Part shown: positions 14,963-18,147 of the stretch, one piece after another
Numbering within the stretch: the first letter of the stretch is position 1
Layout of the letters: each line of letters opens with the position of its first letter
Assembly (NCBI GenBank): GCA_026770575.1
Contig: MU657172.1
Location: 708,247-726,393 of the forward strand
DNA length: 18,147 nt
Direction of reading: 5' to 3'
DNA from: Pelagophyceae sp. CCMP2097
Taxonomy: Eukaryota > Sar > Pelagophyceae
Notes under the pieces: generated by a model
Told to the model about the DNA's origin: nothing
Seen by the model: only the letters and a program-made list of their open reading frames with translations
Database searches by the model: none
Position numbers and translations under genes: made by a program

Positions 14963-15618
14963 AAAGAAGCAAGGGGCACGCAAAAACACAGTGCGGAACC
15001 ACATGGCACATTTGCGGGCACCTTGCAAATCTAGTTAGTCTAGTCCCTAACGGTCATTAGCGGCTATTGGAGCCCCAACCTTCGCTGAATCCCGGATCGA
15101 GTGCCGCCAGCAGAAGGCGGGCGAGCAGAAGGATAAAGCGCGCCTGGTTCGCCCGGGCGCAGCCCCTGGAAATCCTGCCTGGAGCGACGTCGCCCAGAGC
15201 GACAGGGTGAAGAAGCCCGAGTGGGCCGAGCGGACGACCAAGCTGGGCTCGTCGTTCGCGTACACGGCCGAGGGCTTCAAGGCCAAGGACCTGCGCTCCT
15301 CTGGGGAGTCGGTCACGGTCACGATCACGGTCCAGTCTGACGGCGGCTACCAAGCCCCAGAACAAGAAGCGCCGCCGCAGCGCCGCTGCTGCGGCGCCAG
15401 AAGCGGCCGCGAACGTATCGCGCCAGGACCATGCCGCCCAGCGATGGAAAATGGAGCCGCGCTGAGTCGTCGACAGTCGGGCGCAACCCAGTGACGGTTC
15501 GGGGTTTCCTTTAAAATTCGAAATTTCCACCAAGCAACAATTGAGTTCGGCGCTTGTAATTCTAGTCGTTAGTATAATGTGGTTCCGTACTGCTTTTCTG
15601 CGTGCCCCTTGAAAGAAG
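14963..15618. mobile_element. TIR-bounded element carrying a coding remnant
   Basis: The left end AAAGAAGCAAGGGGCACGC, continuing through GTGCGGAACCACAT (14963-15004), is inverted at 15577-15618 (ATGTGGTTCCGTACTGC...GCGTGCCCCTTGAAAGAAG). TIRs are about 41 bp with few mismatches. The GC-rich interior holds the plus-strand coding remnant. Superfamily unknown. Confidence 0.6.
15051..15494 (+). CDS. Unknown protein fragment inside the TIR element, with a likely frameshift
   Basis: The frame is open from after a TAA at 15048 to a TGA at 15492; the first ATG is 15207. The content looks like real protein: PAWSDVAQSDRVKKPEWAER, then GESVTVTITVQSDGGYQ. Near 15350 the +1 frame becomes more natural: PQNKKRRRSAAAAAPEAAA (a basic, nuclear-signal-like patch), then NVSRQDHAAQRWKMEPR, ending at TGA 15463-15465. 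So the true C-terminus is probably the shifted one. I do not recognise the family. It could be part of an element protein or a captured host exon. The antisense ORF over the same bases is a hydrophobic/Arg shadow. Confidence 0.4.
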   Translation, partial: RSLAAIGAPTFAESRIECRQQKAGEQKDKARLVRPGAAPGNPAWSDVAQSDRVKKPEWAERTTKLGSSFAYTAEGFKAKDLRSSGESVTVTITVQSDGGYQAPEQEAPPQRRCCGARSGRERIAPGPCRPAMENGAALSRRQSGATQ

Positions 15619-15759
15619 AGTGTTTAAGTTTGCACTTTCCGAATGTTTTCGGATTTTTGGGACCATATTTTCGCTCGCAGCGCGGGCGCGCGCGGTCGGA
15701 TCGCAAATACCCCGTGGGGATTCTCTAGTTGATCCCGTCCGGTCGCAGCGCCCCAGAAA
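15619..15759. other. Spacer between TIR element and LINE; possible LINE 3' part
   Basis: Nothing definite. It may hold the 3' region of the LINE pseudogene, since frames just after 15760 still look weakly coding on the minus strand. Confidence 0.3.
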
Positions 15760-17380
15760 TTAGCCCGATCCGACATCGGCAACCCACTTCCCCCAAACAC
15801 TTTGGAGGACCACCCTCCCTTGGCGGCTTGTTTCGTTAAAGAGTGCCGCGTCGATGCGCTCGGCGATGTCGAGGTCGTCGCGCAGGGAGTGGTGGACGAA
15901 CGAGCCGAGGTACTTGAACTACTTTACGTTGTGCACTAACGCCTCGTCGTCGAACACGATGCGCGACGTGCCGCCGTCGCCGTGCGTCCTAGAGTGGCCC
16001 GGGCAGTATAGCGCCACCGTCTTGGCCTCCTTGCTGCCGCGGCTGACGTGCATCTCGAGCCCCCAGCGGCCGAAGTGCGCGCGGATCACCGGCGCGCCCT
16101 TGTTCACGTCGGCACGGCAGCAGAAGAGGAAGGCGCTGTTATCGGCGTAGCCTCCGAAAAGTAGAAGCGCTCGCCGTCCTGGAAGATGCAGCGGCCGCAG
16201 ATCTTGTCGTCCTCGAACGTGTGGAATACCGGCTGCTCCCACGTCTTGTCGAGCGTCGCGACGAAGGCGTGGACGGAAATGATGAAGAGCGTCGGGCTGA
16301 GCGTGCCGCCCTGAACGACGCCCATCGTATTCGAGAACAAGACCTTCTCGCCGCCCAGGTTGATCTCGACCTTGACGTCGGTGTGCAGCGCCTTGATCGG
16401 GCCGCGGAGCCTGACCGGCACGCCCATCTTCTCGAGGACCCCATCGAGTGCAATGTGGTCGACAGAGTCGAACGCCTTGACGACGTCCACGAAAGGACGT
16501 GCGTGTCGAGGTCGCACCGGTTGCGCGCCACGAGCGCGAGCTTCAGCGCCATGTGGCCGTCGGGGCAGCCTCGCTTTGGGACGAAACCGCTCTGGTAGCC
16601 GAAATCGTCGCCGACGAGCACAATGTGGTCGTCGCGATGAGGCTGCCGACGAGCTTCGGGATGGCCTCCATGAGCGCGATGCCGCGCGTGTTGTTCACCT
16701 CGCTCGGGTCGCCTTCTTTTTCAAGATGGCCAGCATGAGCGTCGTCCACGCTGCCGGCGCCATGCCGGAGACCCAGAAATCGGCGAGGAAAGCCTTGAGC
16801 TCCTCGAAGCCCGCGTCCGTCTCCGAGACGAGCTTGTACGCGTCCGACGGGAGGCCGTTGCCGCCCGACTTGCCCGGCTTGAGCTTCTTCAGGGCGCCTC
16901 TGATGTCCTGGTCGCTGGGAAACATGTCCATCGCATCAACGACCGCGCGCGCCGGCAGCTCGTCGAGTTCGCTCGGGTCGAACGTCGACTGCCGGTTGTA
17001 GAGCTTCGTGTAGGCCGTCTGTAGAACCGCGAGGTTTTCGGCGGCGGTCGTGGCGAGCTCTCCGTCAGACTAACGCAGCCGAAGAGGCCTCGGCGCGCGC
17101 GGCTTCTGGAGGCCCTCCCAAACGTCGCTTTGCCGCCGCAGTTGCCGCTGTCACCGTTGAGCATGCCGCACCGCGTCTGGATCCAGTCGTCTTTGCGTCG
17201 TTGACGGTCCGAATGACCGTCTTCCGAGCCGCGAGCAGCTGAACGCGGACCGCCTCTTGCTGTCTGCCCGGTCGGAGCGAGGAGAAGAACGCCCGCAGCT
17301 CGTTCCGCGTCGACGACGCCGCCATAATGTCCTTCAGGTGTAAAGTGAACCAGTTCGGCTTCCGTTTCTCCTTCAGAGGT
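15760..17380 (-). pseudogene. Decayed non-LTR retrotransposon (LINE) reverse transcriptase
   Basis: Pieces in several frames align into one RT read from 17380 down. Linker: KPNWFTLHLKDIMAASSTRN and KTVIRTVNDAK, then DWIQTRCGMLNGDSGN. Pre-RT: IRGALKKLKPGKSGGNGLPS. Then LMEAIPKLVGSLI and YQSGFVPKRGCPDGHMALKL. Motif A: FVDVVKAFDSVDHIAL (about 16493-16446). Motif B: GVVQGGTLSPTLF (16322-16284). Motif C: YADN (16149-16138) in place of the usual YADD. Then the thumb-like FKYLGSFVHHSLRDDLDIAE. At least six frame changes plus in-frame TAGs (17070-17072 and one before FKYLG near 15917) show it is dead. The endonuclease domain that normally precedes the RT was not found; the upstream end is cut by an element at 17380-17782. 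Confidence 0.85.
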
Positions 17381-17782
17381 ACTGGACGACCTGGCCACTT
17401 TCCCGGTTTGCACATCACGGGAAAACCCACTTTCGGTTTCGCTGTTCCGTTTCTGTGGGCGGGAAATATTTTAATTTTTGGACTTTTTCAATATTTCCAA
17501 AACGTCACTTAATAATTGAAATCCAGCAATTTCGTGTGAAAATCAAGAGATTTGACTCTATTTCATGTGAAAATCAAGGTTATTGGCTCCATTTCATTTC
17601 AGTTGAAATGGAGTCCAGAATCTACGATTTTCGGCGGGAAGTCGGAATTTTTGGTGTGCACAAACTGGGAGAGGTTAAGAGTGGGATTTTCGTTCTTTTT
17701 GATTTTCCCGCTTTTTGTTTTCGTACTTCGATTTTTGGCCGGGGTTTATGGACTTGTGGGAAGTTGGCCGGGTCGTCCAGTA
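17380..17782. mobile_element. TA-flanked MITE (Tc1/mariner-like ends) in the LINE
   Basis: TA (17380-17381), then CTGGACGACCTGGCCACTTT on the left; the right end reads GGCCGGGTCGTCCAG followed by TA (17781-17782). TIRs are 23 bp with three mismatches. A TA duplication is the hallmark of Tc1/mariner insertion. The interior of 399 bp is AT-rich, has no transposase, and contains two near-repeats of TTTCRTGTGAAAATCAAG (17530-17578) and a CTCCATTTCA/TGAAATGGAG hairpin (17587-17612). Recognisable LINE coding stops at its edge. Confidence 0.65.
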
Positions 17783-17890
17783 ATTGTATACTGGGGGGCT
17801 CAGCCATTTTCCCGAATCGCCAATTCCCCGCGCCAATAATCGAAGTCGGAAAAAAATAAAGGGGAAAATCAGCAAGTACGAAAATCCCGA
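17683..17890. repeat. Imperfect palindrome across the MITE border
   Basis: GGGATTTTCGTTCTTTTTGA (17683 onward) and the inverse of 17826-17890 (GGGATTTTCGTACTTGCTGA on minus) align over about 65 bp with indels, both reaching ACTTCGATT-TTGG. The left arm is inside the TA-flanked element and the right arm outside it. Confidence 0.45.
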
Positions 17891-18013
17891 AGGCTGAACC
17901 TCAACCACAGGCCGATTAAAGTGTGCATTACCGGACCGGAAAATGTGTTCAAAGAAAGGACGTCCTCGTGTGTGTGTGTGTAAAAAGAGCTACTGGTGCG
18001 GAACCGGGAGCGT
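17891..18013. other. Short spacer with a GT run; no gene seen
   Basis: A GT dinucleotide run lies at 17969-17980. Nothing else definite. Confidence 0.3.
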
Positions 18014-18145
18014 CTAAGACCTTGCTCGCCGCAGCGCCGCCGAGCCGAGCCCGAGGTCGAAGAAATCGTCGGGATGCGCTTTTACGATGCGCGCACCGTG
18101 CGATGAGCGAAGCTTCTCCACGTGACTCGACAGGCGAAGCGATGA
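18014..18145 (-). CDS. Possible 3' end of an unknown gene at the right edge
   Basis: A minus-strand frame open to the window edge encodes about 43 residues before a TAG at 18014-18016: SHVEKLRSSHGARIVKAHPD, then DFFDLGLGSAALRRARS. The balanced composition and GC-rich third positions suggest coding, in contrast to the AT-rich DNA next to it. No family recognised; too short to be sure. Confidence 0.35.
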   Translation of the reverse strand, partial: SSLRLSSHVEKLRSSHGARIVKAHPDDFFDLGLGSAALRRARS

Positions 18146-18147
18146 CC

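Noticed and set aside
15057..15533. 158-codon minus ORF
   Set aside because: Antisense to the plus-strand remnant, with Arg/Leu low-complexity and no domain.

Overview
This is a eukaryotic nuclear fragment, most likely from a photosynthetic protist (a GC-rich microalga). The best evidence is an intact L-galactono-1,4-lactone dehydrogenase (GLDH) gene cut by ten short introns of 45-112 nt, mostly with GTGAGT- or GTGCGT-type donors. The rest is dense, mostly decayed mobile DNA: non-LTR reverse transcriptase, a tyrosine recombinase, repeats carrying tRNA-like modules, and many elements bounded by inverted repeats. A stramenopile or haptophyte is plausible, but nothing here fixes the taxon. No bacterial operon, phage, CRISPR or rRNA feature was seen.

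Layout. 1-1377 (minus): a coiled-coil protein gene running off the left edge, with one frame break. 1637-2369 and 2393-2956: two elements with terminal inverted repeats (TIRs); the first encodes a SHOCT-like peptide. 3358-4531 (plus): a tyrosine recombinase broken by two frameshifts. 4645-5150: a repeat with a hairpin head and a tRNA-like B box. 5176-6129: a TTAAC-rich TIR element with a second TIR element (5227-5739) nested in it. 6205-6362: a repeat whose inverted partner lies at 12155-12377. 6747-9025 (minus): GLDH. 9099-9721: a large foldback element 74 bp upstream of the GLDH start codon. 9808-10316: a TIR element starting CAGTGTG. 10317-11731: no gene, a tRNA-like B box and hairpins. 11732-12806: a palindrome of about 1.07 kb made of two inverted MITE-like copies. 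12810-13780: GC-rich sequence with no recognisable gene. 13874-14795: two more copies of the hairpin/tRNA-like repeat. 14963-15618: a TIR element with a coding remnant. 15760-17380 (minus): a decayed LINE reverse transcriptase. 17380-17782: a TA-flanked element inserted into the upstream end of that LINE. 18014-18145 (minus): the possible last exon of another gene.

How it works together. Only GLDH looks functional: it makes ascorbate in mitochondria. Everything around it is mobile debris. The repeats are arranged in mirror order around about 9.3-9.55 kb, and the foldback element at the GLDH promoter has its centre at 9410. A homologous hairpin module of about 63 nt occurs in four places, within or between otherwise different repeats. 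All exon, TIR and repeat borders were read by eye and may be off by a few bases.
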